A DNA stretch of 64,000 nt from Noviherbaspirillum saxi (GCF_003591035.1 NZ_QYUO01000001.1:1178001-1242000), one strand, 5' to 3'. Shown: positions 1-9,530, counted from the stretch's first letter. Notes: a model not told the origin generated them from the letters alone. Numbers and translations: made by a program.

Positions 1-325
1 CCGAGGTGATCTTGCGCGCCCGGGCTAGTGCCTGCATGACATCGAAACCGCTGGCTTTGGCAATGACGACGGGCAGCGATAAACGCCCCTTCAGGTAAGC
101 CGCGTTCGAGCCGGCGGCAATGACCGCATCGCAGCGCTCGGTTTCCATGCGTTCACGAATATGGCGTACCGCGTCTTCGAAGCCGAGATTGATCGGTTCT
201 ATGCTGGCCCGATCGTCGAATTCCAGCGTGATATCCCGAAACAGGTCGGATAAACGCGAGATGGCCACGGTCCAAATGACCGGTTTCTCATTCGGATCGG
301 GTAAGGGATGGCTGCGCGGTCTCAT
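1..325 (-). CDS. prpR: Propionate catabolism regulator PrpR, N-terminal part (cut by window edge)
   Basis: Reading the minus strand from ATG at 325 gives about 108 residues that resemble the PrpR N-terminal sensory domain, including the stretches [28 protein letters not shown] and [19 protein letters not shown]. PrpR proteins are sigma-54-dependent activators that respond to 2-methylcitrate; the AAA+ and DNA-binding domains would lie outside the window. The gene is divergent from prpB, as is usual. Its start codon lies inside the tandem ATGTTTCA repeats upstream of prpB, so PrpR may also repress itself (inference). The other two nearby ATG triplets, at 332 and 339, are out of frame. Confidence 0.9.
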   Translation of the reverse strand, partial: MRPRSHPLPDPNEKPVIWTVAISRLSDLFRDITLEFDDRASIEPINLGFEDAVRHIRERMETERCDAVIAAGSNAAYLKGRLSLPVVIAKASGFDVMQALARARKITS

Positions 326-373
326 GTTTCATGTTTCATTGCGATGTTTCAAGTGTAACGTGGATTGAAACAT
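324..373. promoter_or_regulatory. Probable PrpR upstream activating sites (ATGTTTCA repeats)
   Basis: ATGTTTCAT occurs at 324-332 and again at 331-339. A perfect 9-bp inverted pair follows: ATGTTTCAA at 344-352 and TTGAAACAT at 365-373, with a 12-bp spacer. The sites lie about 95-145 bp upstream of the sigma-54 promoter, the normal place for an enhancer-binding protein. Assignment to PrpR is inferred from position. A further ATGAAACAT copy lies at 507-515, downstream of the promoter. Confidence 0.65.
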
Positions 374-414
374 GGCTGCTCAGATATTTTTCAGATTACC
401 TTTTCTTTAATCTA

Positions 415-427
415 TAACATATTGATT
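415..427. promoter_or_regulatory. IHF-like binding site
   Basis: The bases fit the IHF consensus read as YAANNNNTTGATW at every fixed position. The site sits in AT-rich DNA between the ATGTTTCA repeats and the sigma-54 promoter, where IHF-driven bending would bring the activator to the polymerase. The function is inferred. Confidence 0.55.
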
Positions 428-467
428 TTTAATAAAAATAAAAATATTCTGCAAAAACTTTCCTGTG

Positions 468-483
468 TGGCACACCGCTTGCA
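468..483 (+). promoter_or_regulatory. Sigma-54 (-24/-12) promoter of the prp operon
   Basis: TGGCAC at 468-473, five bases, then TTGCA at 479-483 match the sigma-54 consensus. The expected transcription start is near 493-495. That leaves a leader of roughly 40 nt before the ATG at 533 and almost none before the ATG at 497, which helps choose the prpB start. Confidence 0.85.
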
Positions 484-532
484 ATAAGGAGGCAGCATGC
501 AAACTCATGAAACATCTCAGGAAGGTAAAAAC

Positions 533-1423
533 ATGACTGTCCAATCCGCTGGAGCAGCGTTTCGTCAGGCCGTAAAGGAAGAATCCCCGCTGCAAGTCGT
601 CGGCGCAATCAATGCCAACCACGCTCTGCTGGCCAAGCGCGCCGGTTACCGTGCAATCTACCTGTCCGGCGGCGGCGTCGCGGCCGGCTCGCTCGGTTTG
701 CCCGATCTCGGCATTTCCAATCTCGACGACGTTTTGACCGACGTGCGCCGCATTACCGACGTTTGCGACCTGCCATTGCTGGTCGACGTCGATACCGGAT
801 TCGGCTCTTCCGCATTCAATGTCGCACGTACGGTCAAGTCCATGATCAAGTTCGGCGCGGCCGCCATCCACATTGAAGACCAGGTCGGCGCCAAGCGCTG
901 CGGCCATCGTCCCAACAAGGAAATCGTCAGCAAGCAGGAAATGGTCGACCGCATCAAGGCCGCTGTCGATGCGCGTACCGATGAAAACTTTGTGATCATG
1001 GCACGCACCGATGCGCTCGCGGTCGAAGGACTGGAAGCTGCGCTTGATCGTGCCCAGGCATGCGTGGAGGCGGGTGCCGACATGGTGTTCCCGGAGGCGA
1101 TCACCAAGCTCGAAATGTACAAAACGTTCGCGGACGCAGTGAAGGTGCCGGTGCTGGCGAACATCACCGAGTTCGGCGCAACGCCGCTGTACACGGTCGA
1201 ACAGCTCAAGGCCGTCGACGTGGGACTGGTGCTGTATCCCTTGTCCGCCTTCCGCGCGATGAACAAGGCTGCCGAGAACGTGTACAACGCAATTCGTCGC
1301 GACGGCACGCAGCAGAATGTGGTCGACACCATGCAGACCCGGATGGAACTGTATGACCGCATCAATTATCACGACTTCGAGCAAAAGCTCGACGCGCTGT
1401 TTGCCCAGCAAAAAGCCAAATAA
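533..1423 (+). CDS. prpB: 2-Methylisocitrate lyase
   Basis: PrpB cleaves (2S,3R)-2-methylisocitrate to pyruvate and succinate, the last step of the methylcitrate cycle. The 296-residue product has the isocitrate-lyase family hallmarks: the metal-binding DVD at residues 85-87 and the KRCGH loop at 121-125 with catalytic Cys123. Length and numbering equal those I recall for E. coli PrpB. I chose ATG 533 because AGGAAGG lies seven bases upstream and because the sigma-54 promoter predicts a transcript beginning only a few bases before the alternative ATG at 497. It is the first gene of prpB-prpC-acnD-prpF. Confidence 0.97.
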   Translation: MTVQSAGAAFRQAVKEESPLQVVGAINANHALLAKRAGYRAIYLSGGGVAAGSLGLPDLGISNLDDVLTDVRRITDVCDLPLLVDVDTGFGSSAFNVARTVKSMIKFGAAAIHIEDQVGAKRCGHRPNKEIVSKQEMVDRIKAAVDARTDENFVIMARTDALAVEGLEAALDRAQACVEAGADMVFPEAITKLEMYKTFADAVKVPVLANITEFGATPLYTVEQLKAVDVGLVLYPLSAFRAMNKAAENVYNAIRRDGTQQNVVDTMQTRMELYDRINYHDFEQKLDALFAQQKAK

Positions 1424-1475
1424 CTTAGTAACGCCTAGTAATACGCAAGATTATTTTTGATCCAGGAGACTTTTA

Positions 1476-2630
1476 ATGAGCGAACAACAAGCCGCAGGCT
1501 TCAAGCCCAAGAAATCGGTTGCACTGTCCGGCGTTACCGCCGGCAATACCGCCCTTTGCACAGTAGGCAAGACCGGTAACGACCTGCACTATCGCGGCTA
1601 TGACATTCTCGACGTGGCGGACACTTGCGAGTTCGAGGAAATCGCCCACCTGCTGGTGCATGGCAAGCTGCCGAACGCAGCCGAACTGAAAGGCTACAAG
1701 GCCAAGCTGAAATCGCTGCGCGGTTTGCCGGCCAATCTGAAGGCAGCCCTTGAGACGCTGCCCGCTTCCTCGCACCCCATGGATGTGATGCGCACCGGTG
1801 TGTCGGTGCTCGGTTGCGTGTTGCCCGAAAAGGATGACCACAACACACCGGGCGCGCGCGACATCGCCGACCGCCTGATGGCATCGCTGGGTTCGATGCT
1901 GCTGTACTGGTACCACTTCAGCCATAACGGCAAGCGGATCGAAGTCGAAACCGACGACGAATCGATCGGCGGCCACTTCCTGCATCTGCTGCATGGCAAG
2001 AAGCCATCCGCCATGTGGGAAAAGGCAATGCACACGTCGCTGATCCTGTATGCGGAGCACGAATTCAATGCATCGACGTTTACCGGACGCGTCGTGGCTG
2101 GCACAGGCTCTGACATGTATTCGGCCATTACTGGCGCGATCGGCGCGCTGCGCGGTCCCAAGCATGGCGGCGCGAATGAAGTCGCATTTGAAATCCAGAA
2201 GCGCTACGACAATCCGGATGAAGCGGAAGCCGACATCCGTCGCCGCGTCGAGAACAAGGAAGTCGTCATCGGCTTCGGCCATCCGGTGTACACCATTTCC
2301 GATCCGCGCAACAAGGTGATCAAGGAAGTGGCGCGCAACCTGTCCACGGAAGCCGGCTCGACCAAGATGTTCGACATCGCCGAGCGCCTTGAAACCGTGA
2401 TGTGGGACATCAAGAAAATGTTCCCCAACCTCGACTGGTTCTCCGCTGTGTCGTACCACATGATGGGTGTACCGACTGCGATGTTTACACCGCTGTTCGT
2501 GATCTCCCGTACTTCCGGCTGGGCTGCGCACATCATCGAGCAACGCATCGACAACAAGATCATCCGTCCGAGCGCGAACTACGTCGGGCCGGAAGATCTG
2601 AAGTTCGTACCGATCAAGGAACGCAAGTAA
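1476..2630 (+). CDS. prpC: 2-Methylcitrate synthase
   Basis: PrpC condenses propionyl-CoA with oxaloacetate to 2-methylcitrate. The 384-residue protein is a citrate-synthase family member of the short type I length typical of PrpC. The catalytic histidines appear to be His230 in KHGGANE and His269 in GFGHPVY. An AGGAG element precedes the ATG. The stop codon abuts the acnD start with no intervening base, suggesting coupled translation in the prp operon. Context separates it from an ordinary citrate synthase. Confidence 0.96.
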   Translation: MSEQQAAGFKPKKSVALSGVTAGNTALCTVGKTGNDLHYRGYDILDVADTCEFEEIAHLLVHGKLPNAAELKGYKAKLKSLRGLPANLKAALETLPASSHPMDVMRTGVSVLGCVLPEKDDHNTPGARDIADRLMASLGSMLLYWYHFSHNGKRIEVETDDESIGGHFLHLLHGKKPSAMWEKAMHTSLILYAEHEFNASTFTGRVVAGTGSDMYSAITGAIGALRGPKHGGANEVAFEIQKRYDNPDEAEADIRRRVENKEVVIGFGHPVYTISDPRNKVIKEVARNLSTEAGSTKMFDIAERLETVMWDIKKMFPNLDWFSAVSYHMMGVPTAMFTPLFVISRTSGWAAHIIEQRIDNKIIRPSANYVGPEDLKFVPIKERK

Positions 2631-5231
2631 ATGAACACCGCCTACCGCAAAAATTTGCCCGGTACCAATCTGGATTACTTCGACACGCGCGCCGCGATCG
2701 AAGCCATCCAGCCGGGCGCTTGGGAAACGCTGCCGTATACCTCACGTGTGCATGCCGAGAACCTGGTGCGCCGCTGTGACCCCGCGATCCTCAACGACTG
2801 CCTGAAGCAGATCATCGAGGTCAAGCGCGAGCGCGATTTTCCGTGGTTCCCCGCGCGCGTCGTCTGTCACGACATTCTCGGCCAGACCGCGCTGGTTGAT
2901 CTCGCCGGCTTGCGTGACGCGATTGCCGACCAGGGCGGCGATCCCGCCAAGGTCAATCCCGTCGTCCCGGTGCAGCTGATCGTCGACCACTCGCTGGCTG
3001 TCGAGTGCGGTGGCTACGATCCGCAAGCGTTTGAAAAGAATCGCGCCATCGAAGATCGCCGCAACGAAGACCGCTTCCACTTCATCGACTGGACCAAGCT
3101 GGCGTTCAAGAACGTCGACGTGATCCCGGCTGGTAACGGCATCATGCACCAGATCAATCTGGAGAAGATGTCGCCGGTGATCCATGCGCAGGATGGCGTT
3201 GCCTTCCCCGACACCCTGGTCGGCACCGACAGCCACACGCCGCACGTCGATGCGCTCGGCGTGATCGCCGTCGGCGTGGGCGGCCTCGAAGCCGAGAACG
3301 TCATGCTGGGCCGCGCCTCCTGGATGCGCCTGCCGGAAATCGTCGGTGTGGAACTTTCGGGCAAGCGCCAGCCGGGCATCACTGCCACCGATATCGTGCT
3401 GGCGCTTACCGAGTTCCTGCGCAAGTCGAAGGTGGTTGGCGCCTACCTCGAGTTCTACGGCGAAGGCGCTTTATCGCTGACGCTGGGCGACCGTGCAACC
3501 ATTTCCAACATGGCCCCCGAGTACGGCGCTACCGCCGCGATGTTCTCGATCGATCAGCAAACCCTCGACTACCTGAGGCTCACTGGTCGCTCTGACGAAA
3601 ACGTGAAGCTGGTCGAGACCTATGCCAAGGAAGCCGGCCTGTGGTCCGACACGCTGAAGAACGCGCAGTACGAGCGCGGGCTGACGTTCGACCTCTCGAC
3701 CGTCGTGCGCAATATGGCCGGCCCGTCCAACCCGCATGCACGCGTGGCGACGACCGACCTCGCTGCCAAGGGCATCGCCGGCAAGTGGGAACAAGTCCCC
3801 GGCCAGATGCCCGACGGCGCAGTGATCATCGCGGCGATTACCAGCTGCACCAACACCAGCAACCCGCGCAATGTGATCGCCGCCGCCTTGCTGGCGCGCA
3901 ATGCCAACAAACTTGGCCTCACCCGCAAGCCATGGGTGAAGAGTTCGCTGGCGCCCGGCTCCAAGACCGTTGAGCTGTATCTGGAAGAAGCCGGACTGAA
4001 GCAGGAACTGGAAAACCTGGGCTTCGGCATCGTGGCCTTTGCCTGCACCACCTGTAACGGCATGTCCGGTGCACTCGATCCCAAGATCCAGCAAGAGATC
4101 ATCGACCGCGACCTCTACGCGACTGCTGTGCTGTCCGGCAATCGCAACTTCGACGGCCGTATCCATCCGTATGCGAAGCAAGCCTTCCTGGCTTCGCCTC
4201 CGCTGGTGGTGGCCTATGCGCTCGCCGGCACGGTTCGCTTCGATATCGAGAAGGATTCGTTCGGTACCGATGCCAATGGCAAGCCGATCATGCTGAAGGA
4301 CCTCTGGCCATCGGATGAAGAGATCGATGCCATCGTCAAGTCCAGCGTGAAGCCGGAGCAGTTCCGCAACGTCTACATCCCGATGTTCGAGAGGAAGGGC
4401 GAGGCTACGGAATCGGTGAGCCCGCTGTACAACTGGCGCCCGCAGAGCACCTATATCCGCCGTCCGCCGTACTGGGAAGGTGCGCTGGCTGGCGAGCGGT
4501 CGCTCAAAGGCATGCGCCCCTTGGCCGTGCTCGGCGACAACATCACCACCGACCACCTGTCGCCGTCCAACGCGATCCTGCTCGATAGTGCAGCGGGCGA
4601 ATACCTGGCGAAGATGGGTCTGCCGGAAGAAGACTTCAATTCCTATGCAACGCATCGCGGCGATCACCTCACCGCGCTGCGTGCGACCTTCGCCAACCCG
4701 ACGCTGATGAACGAGATGGCAGTCGTGGATGGCAAGGTCAAGAAGGGTTCGCTGGCGCGTATCGAGCCGGAAGGCGAGGTCACGCGCATGTGGGAAGCCA
4801 TCGAGACTTACATGGAGCGCAAGCAGCCGCTGATCATCATTGCCGGCGCCGATTACGGCCAGGGCTCGTCGCGCGACTGGGCCGCCAAGGGCGTACGCCT
4901 TGCCGGTGTGGAAGCCATCGTTGCCGAGGGTTTCGAGCGCATTCATCGCACCAACCTGATTGGCATGGGCGTGCTGCCGCTCGAGTTCAAGCCGGGTGTG
5001 AACCGCCTGAGCCTGAACATCGACGGTACCGAAACCTTCGACGTCATCGGCGAACGCAAGCCGCGCGCGGACCTTACCCTCGTGATCAACCGCAAGAACG
5101 GCGAGCGCGTGGAAGTGCAAGTGACCTGCCGTCTCGATACTGCGGAAGAAGTATCGATCTACGATGCAGGCGGCGTGTTGCAGCGTTTCGCGCAGGACTT
5201 CCTCGCATCGTCCGACGCGAAAGCTGCTTAA
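2631..5231 (+). CDS. acnD: Fe/S-dependent 2-methylisocitrate dehydratase AcnD
   Basis: AcnD dehydrates 2-methylcitrate towards 2-methyl-trans-aconitate and replaces PrpD in many proteobacteria. The 866-residue protein is aconitase-like: the cluster cysteines appear in SCTNTSNPRN (about residue 406) and CTTCNG (about 471 and 474), and the C-terminal swivel domain carries YGQGSSRDWAAKG. It begins directly after the prpC stop and is followed by prpF, the accessory factor that AcnD needs. A housekeeping AcnA is the alternative, but the prp context argues for AcnD. Confidence 0.95.
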   Translation: MNTAYRKNLPGTNLDYFDTRAAIEAIQPGAWETLPYTSRVHAENLVRRCDPAILNDCLKQIIEVKRERDFPWFPARVVCHDILGQTALVDLAGLRDAIADQGGDPAKVNPVVPVQLIVDHSLAVECGGYDPQAFEKNRAIEDRRNEDRFHFIDWTKLAFKNVDVIPAGNGIMHQINLEKMSPVIHAQDGVAFPDTLVGTDSHTPHVDALGVIAVGVGGLEAENVMLGRASWMRLPEIVGVELSGKRQPGITATDIVLALTEFLRKSKVVGAYLEFYGEGALSLTLGDRATISNMAPEYGATAAMFSIDQQTLDYLRLTGRSDENVKLVETYAKEAGLWSDTLKNAQYERGLTFDLSTVVRNMAGPSNPHARVATTDLAAKGIAGKWEQVPGQMPDGAVIIAAITSCTNTSNPRNVIAAALLARNANKLGLTRKPWVKSSLAPGSKTVELYLEEAGLKQELENLGFGIVAFACTTCNGMSGALDPKIQQEIIDRDLYATAVLSGNRNFDGRIHPYAKQAFLASPPLVVAYALAGTVRFDIEKDSFGTDANGKPIMLKDLWPSDEEIDAIVKSSVKPEQFRNVYIPMFERKGEATESVSPLYNWRPQSTYIRRPPYWEGALAGERSLKGMRPLAVLGDNITTDHLSPSNAILLDSAAGEYLAKMGLPEEDFNSYATHRGDHLTALRATFANPTLMNEMAVVDGKVKKGSLARIEPEGEVTRMWEAIETYMERKQPLIIIAGADYGQGSSRDWAAKGVRLAGVEAIVAEGFERIHRTNLIGMGVLPLEFKPGVNRLSLNIDGTETFDVIGERKPRADLTLVINRKNGERVEVQVTCRLDTAEEVSIYDAGGVLQRFAQDFLASSDAKAA

Positions 5232-5251
5232 CAAGCAACATGCGTAGGGCT

Positions 5252-5334
5252 CCTTCCCCCTAGCAGGGGGAAGGCTGGGATGGGGGTAGGGAGGTACAAA
5301 TTTCGTACTGCGATGGTTTAACGTCACTACCCCC
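5252..5334. repeat. REP-like nested inverted repeats between acnD and prpF
   Basis: A 10-bp stem with a 3-nt loop (CCTTCCCCCT at 5252-5261, AGGGGGAAGG at 5265-5274) is followed by a TGGGGGTAG arm at 5281-5289 matched by CTACCCCCA further down. G-rich inverted elements of this kind are scattered between genes in many Burkholderiales genomes (general knowledge, not checked here). It lies within the operon in the 154-bp acnD-prpF gap and could stabilise upstream mRNA or attenuate prpF. Confidence 0.6.
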
Positions 5335-5385
5335 ACCCTAACTCATGCGGGAGTAACTACCTCTCGAATTTCAGGAAATCATACG

Positions 5386-6576
5386 ATGCCCCACACCCCC
5401 CAAATCAAAATCCCCGCCACCTACATCCGTGGCGGCACCAGCAAAGGCGTGTTCTTCCGCCTGCAGGATTTACCCGAAGCCGCACAGGTGCCGGGCGCGG
5501 CGCGCGATGCCCTGCTGATGCGCGTCATCGGCAGCCCCGACCCTTACGGCAAGCAGATCGACGGCATGGGTGCGGCCACCTCCAGCACCAGCAAGACGGT
5601 CATCCTGTCCAAGAGCAGCAAGCCCGATCACGACGTCGATTATCTGTTTGGCCAGGTGTCGATCGACAAGCCATTTGTCGACTGGAGCGGCAATTGCGGC
5701 AACCTTTCTGCCGCCGTTGGACCATTTGCCATCAGCAACGGCCTGATCGACGCCAGCCGCGTGCCGCAGAACGGCACCGCGACCGTGCGCATCTGGCAGG
5801 CGAACATCGGCAAGACCATCATTGCGCATGTGCCGATCACCAATGGCGCGGTGCAGGAAACCGGTGACTTCGAACTTGACGGCGTCACTTTCCCGGCCGC
5901 AGAAGTACAACTTGAATTCATGGACCCGGCAGCCGAGGAAGAGGGCGCAGGCGGTGCGATGTTCCCGACCGGAAATCTGGTCGACGATCTTGAGGTGCCA
6001 GGCATCGGCACGCTCAAGGCAACCATGATCAATGCCGGTATTCCCACTATCTTCGTAAATGCCGACGCGATCGGCTACACCGGTACCGAATTGCAGGATG
6101 CCATCAATGGCGATGCAAAGGCTCTCGCCATGTTCGAGACGATTCGCGCTTACGGCTCACTGCGCATGGGTCTGATCAAGAATGTCGATGAAGCCGCGAA
6201 ACGCCAGCACACGCCGAAGATCGCGTTTGTCGCGAAACCGAGCGATTACGTATCCTCCAGCGGCAAGCAGGTCAGCGCCGGCGATATCGACTTGCATGTG
6301 CGGGCGCTTTCCATGGGTAAGCTGCACCACGCCATGATGGGAACGGCCGCCGTTGCCATCGGTACCGCCGCGGCAATACCGGGCACGCTGGTGAATCTTG
6401 CCGCCGGCGGCGACGCGCGCAATGCAGTGCGCTTCGGCCATCCGTCGGGCACCTTGCGCGTCGGCGCGGAGGCTACTCAAGCCGACGGCGAATGGAGCGT
6501 GACCAAGGCCATCATGAGTCGCAGCGCACGCGTGCTGATGGAAGGATGGGTACGCGTGCCCGGCGATGCATTCTGA
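5386..6576 (+). CDS. prpF: 2-Methylaconitate isomerase / AcnD accessory protein PrpF
   Basis: PrpF is a diaminopimelate-epimerase-fold protein that isomerises 2-methylaconitate and is required for AcnD-dependent methylcitrate cycling. The 396-residue sequence opens with IPATYIRGGTSKGVFF, the family signature, and has the SGNCGNLSAAVGPFA loop near residue 105, which holds the active-site cysteine of this fold. AGGAAA precedes the ATG by about eight bases. It is the last gene before a strong terminator and is separated from acnD by a hairpin-rich spacer. Confidence 0.95.
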   Translation: MPHTPQIKIPATYIRGGTSKGVFFRLQDLPEAAQVPGAARDALLMRVIGSPDPYGKQIDGMGAATSSTSKTVILSKSSKPDHDVDYLFGQVSIDKPFVDWSGNCGNLSAAVGPFAISNGLIDASRVPQNGTATVRIWQANIGKTIIAHVPITNGAVQETGDFELDGVTFPAAEVQLEFMDPAAEEEGAGGAMFPTGNLVDDLEVPGIGTLKATMINAGIPTIFVNADAIGYTGTELQDAINGDAKALAMFETIRAYGSLRMGLIKNVDEAAKRQHTPKIAFVAKPSDYVSSSGKQVSAGDIDLHVRALSMGKLHHAMMGTAAVAIGTAAAIPGTLVNLAAGGDARNAVRFGHPSGTLRVGAEATQADGEWSVTKAIMSRSARVLMEGWVRVPGDAF

Positions 6577-6603
6577 TCTCATCACCGTACGGTGGTGAAC
6601 CGG

Positions 6604-6642
6604 AAAAAAGCGCCCCGGCAAGTTTGTCGCGGCGCTTTTTTT
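6604..6642 (+). terminator. Rho-independent terminator after prpF
   Basis: An 11-bp stem (AAAAAAGCGCC at 6604-6614 pairing with GGCGCTTTTTT) ends in seven T residues, about 28 bp after the prpF stop. Because of the A/T tracts on both sides it could act in both directions. It separates prpBC-acnD-prpF from prpE. Confidence 0.9.
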
Positions 6643-6754
6643 ACGTTGACGGCCGCTGTGCGTAAGTGCTTAGTAAGTGATCGAATCCATACTTGAAGAA
6701 TGAGAAACCGCCGGCATCCCGCCACGCACGGATGTCAATCAAATAGGAGACGCC

Positions 6755-8641
6755 ATGAATTTTTCGGATTTCTACCAGCAATCGATCGATGATCCGCAAG
6801 CATTCTGGGACCAGGAAGCCAAGCGTATCGACTGGAACGAGCCTTACACCCAAGTGCTGGACCATTCCAAACCGCCTTTCGCGAAATGGTTTGTCGGCGG
6901 CAAGACCAACCTGTGCCATAACGCAGTCGATCGATGGGTGGCAAGCCAGGGCGACAAGCCGGCATTGATTGCGATCTCGACAGAGACCGACACGGAAAAG
7001 GTTTACAGCTTTAAGGAACTGCAGGCGGAAGTCATGCGTGCGGCAGCGATGATGCAATCGCTTGGCGTTAGCAAGGGCGATCGCGTTTTGATCTACATGC
7101 CGATGGTCGCTGAAGCGGCGTTCGCCATGCTGGCCTGTGCGCGTATCGGCGCAGTACATTCCGTCGTGTTCGGCGGCTTCGCGGCCAACAGTCTCGCCAC
7201 GCGTATCGATGATGCCAAGCCGGTGCTCATCGTTTCGGCCGATGCGGGTTCACGCGCAGGCAAGGCAGTGGCATACAAGCCCTTGCTCGACGAGGCAATC
7301 AAGCTTGCGCAACACAAGCCTGCCCATGTGCTGCTGGTCGATCGAGAGCTCGTGCCCATGTCCATTGTTGAAGGGCGCGATGTCGCGTACGCAGCGCTGC
7401 GCGAGCAGCATATGCATGCCGAGGTGCCGGTCACCTGGCTGGAGTCCAACGAATCCTCCTATATCCTCTATACCTCAGGCACCACGGGCAAGCCGAAAGG
7501 CGTGCAGCGCGATGTCGGCGGTTATGCAGTCGCATTGGCTGCTTCGATGAAGCATATCTTTTGCGGTAATCCGGGCGAGACTTATTTTTCCACCTCGGAT
7601 ATCGGCTGGGTCGTGGGGCATTCCTATATCGTCTATGGCCCGCTGATCGCAGGCATGGCGACCGTCATGTACGAAGGCTTGCCGATCCGTCCCGATGCCG
7701 GCATCTGGTGGAGCATCGTCGAAAAGTACAAGGTTACGCGGATGTTCTCCGCACCGACGGCAGTGCGCGTACTGAAAAAGCAGCCGCCGGAATTCATGAA
7801 GAAGTACGACCTGTCGTCGCTGAAGGCGCTTTATCTTGCAGGCGAACCGCTCGACGAAACAACGTCGCAATGGATCGCATCGGAACTCGGCGTGCCCATC
7901 GTAGACAATTACTGGCAAACCGAAACTGGCTGGCCGATCCTGTCGATTGCACGCGGTATCGAAGACAAGGCAACACGACTGGGCAGTCCAGGCGTTCCGA
8001 TGTATGGCTACAAGGTTAAGCTGCTCAACGAATCGACCGGCGCCGAATGCGGCCCGAATGAAAAGGGTGTGGTGGTGATCGAAGGCCCGCTGCCGCCGGG
8101 ATGCATGCAAACCGTATACGGCGACGACGAGCGTTTCGTCAAAACCTACTGGTCGAACTTCAAGGAACAGGTGTACTCGACCTTCGACTGGGGCATACGC
8201 GACGCTGACGGTTATTACTTCATTCTGGGCCGCACCGACGATGTGATCAACGTCGCCGGGCATCGGCTGGGCACGCGCGAAATCGAGGAAAGCATTTCCA
8301 GCCATCCGAACGTCTCCGAAGTTGCCGTGGTCGGCGTCGAAGACAAGCTCAAGGGGCAGGTTGCGGTTGCTTTTGCGATTCCGAAAAACGGGGATGCCGT
8401 CGCGACCGCCGAGGGACGCAAGGCGCTGGAAGCAGAGGTGATGGCCGTGGTAGACAAGCAGTTAGGCGCAGTTGCCAGACCGGCGCGCGTGCACTTCGTC
8501 TCGTTGCTGCCCAAGACACGTTCCGGAAAACTGCTGCGTCGCTCGATACAGGCGATCTGCGAAGGCCGCGATCCCGGAGACCTGACGACGATCGAAGATC
8601 CGGCATCGCTGCAGCAGATTCGGTCGGTGCTGACGGAATAG
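6755..8641 (+). CDS. prpE: Propionate--CoA ligase
   Basis: PrpE activates propionate to propionyl-CoA through a propionyl-adenylate. The 628-residue sequence has the acyl-adenylate-forming family P-loop YTSGTTGKPKGV (about residues 239-250), the YWQTETG A5 motif, and the C-terminal TRSGKLLRR with the catalytic lysine at 592, the position I recall for Salmonella PrpE. TAGGAGA lies just upstream of the ATG. The terminator after prpF implies it has its own promoter in the 112-bp gap or depends on read-through. Acetyl-CoA synthetase is the nearest alternative; context favours PrpE. Confidence 0.95.
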   Translation: MNFSDFYQQSIDDPQAFWDQEAKRIDWNEPYTQVLDHSKPPFAKWFVGGKTNLCHNAVDRWVASQGDKPALIAISTETDTEKVYSFKELQAEVMRAAAMMQSLGVSKGDRVLIYMPMVAEAAFAMLACARIGAVHSVVFGGFAANSLATRIDDAKPVLIVSADAGSRAGKAVAYKPLLDEAIKLAQHKPAHVLLVDRELVPMSIVEGRDVAYAALREQHMHAEVPVTWLESNESSYILYTSGTTGKPKGVQRDVGGYAVALAASMKHIFCGNPGETYFSTSDIGWVVGHSYIVYGPLIAGMATVMYEGLPIRPDAGIWWSIVEKYKVTRMFSAPTAVRVLKKQPPEFMKKYDLSSLKALYLAGEPLDETTSQWIASELGVPIVDNYWQTETGWPILSIARGIEDKATRLGSPGVPMYGYKVKLLNESTGAECGPNEKGVVVIEGPLPPGCMQTVYGDDERFVKTYWSNFKEQVYSTFDWGIRDADGYYFILGRTDDVINVAGHRLGTREIEESISSHPNVSEVAVVGVEDKLKGQVAVAFAIPKNGDAVATAEGRKALEAEVMAVVDKQLGAVARPARVHFVSLLPKTRSGKLLRRSIQAICEGRDPGDLTTIEDPASLQQIRSVLTE

Positions 8642-8654
8642 CATTCTTTCATCC

Positions 8655-9530
8655 ATGTCGCTGTATCGACTATACGAACGCCTGCGGCGACGTTGCGTCC
8701 CGCCGTCCGGCAACAACCGGTCTTTTCTGGTGCAGCAGCATGCCGTCGGACAGGTTCGTCACGAGACCGCTGAGAGGTTAAAGCGCTGGCCGGATATCTT
8801 TTCGGTCATGCCGCACCAGGTCGAATTCGCGCCGGGTTTGACAACGCCCACGGCGCGCACCGACGCCATTACGCATGTAGCGCATGCGATGCATCGCGAC
8901 GGATTAGTTGCCGGCTGGCGGAATGAAAGTGTCGCCGTAGCTGCGGTTTTTGGTGAGGCACCGTTGTTTCATATCGAGCGTGCTGCCTTAAGGCACTTCG
9001 GACTAACGCTACATGCGGTGCACCTGAATGCGCTTACTGACTTCGATCGATCCGGTGAAATGTGGCTGGCGCGCCGCAGTCACAATAAGGCTACCGATCC
9101 CGGATGCTATGACACGATCGTGGGCGGCGGCCTTGGTAACGGCATGGGCATCACTGCAACCTTGATAAAGGAATGCTTCGAAGAAGCCGGCATGCCCGCC
9201 GACCTGGCGAGCCAGGCACGACCTGCCGGCGCGGTTCATGTCCGACGCGAAGTGCCCGAGGGCGTGCATGACGAAATTCTTTTCACGCACGATCTGGTAG
9301 TGTCGAAAGACTTTGTACCCAATAACCACGATGGCGAGGTCCAAGAGTTCGTGCGCCTGCCTTTGCAGGATGTTATCGAGCTTATCGGCAGCAGCGACGA
9401 GGTGACTGTCGAAGCAAGTTTCGTCATCACCGATTTCTTGCTGCGCAGCGGATTTATATCGCCCGACGTGCCCGGCTATCTGCCGCTATGCAAGCTGGTT
9501 CATCGCGGTGAAAAAAGAGCGGGATCGTGA
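8655..9530 (+). CDS. Nudix hydrolase of the DUF4743 (thiamine-pyrophosphokinase-like) type
   Basis: The 291-residue protein has an N-terminal DUF4743-like part (to about residue 130) and a Nudix domain with IVGGGLGNGMG followed by IKECFEEAGM. This matches the Nudix box except that the first conserved Glu position appears to be Met and the Arg is Lys. Such proteins are soluble and hydrolyse nucleoside-diphosphate-linked compounds; some plant relatives act on damaged thiamine diphosphates. No substrate can be assigned here. It starts 14 bp after prpE and may be co-transcribed with it. Its last codons overlap the phnW terminator. Confidence 0.8.
   Translation: MSLYRLYERLRRRCVPPSGNNRSFLVQQHAVGQVRHETAERLKRWPDIFSVMPHQVEFAPGLTTPTARTDAITHVAHAMHRDGLVAGWRNESVAVAAVFGEAPLFHIERAALRHFGLTLHAVHLNALTDFDRSGEMWLARRSHNKATDPGCYDTIVGGGLGNGMGITATLIKECFEEAGMPADLASQARPAGAVHVRREVPEGVHDEILFTHDLVVSKDFVPNNHDGEVQEFVRLPLQDVIELIGSSDEVTVEASFVITDFLLRSGFISPDVPGYLPLCKLVHRGEKRAGS

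Noticed and set aside
497..532. Upstream prpB start at ATG 497 with an AAGGAGG-like site
   Set aside because: The sigma-54 promoter would place the transcript start at about 494, so this Shine-Dalgarno would not be in the mRNA.
3471..5336. Long open frame antisense to acnD
   Set aside because: It is a shadow of the GC-rich coding strand; its translation shows no family motifs while acnD is complete on the other strand.
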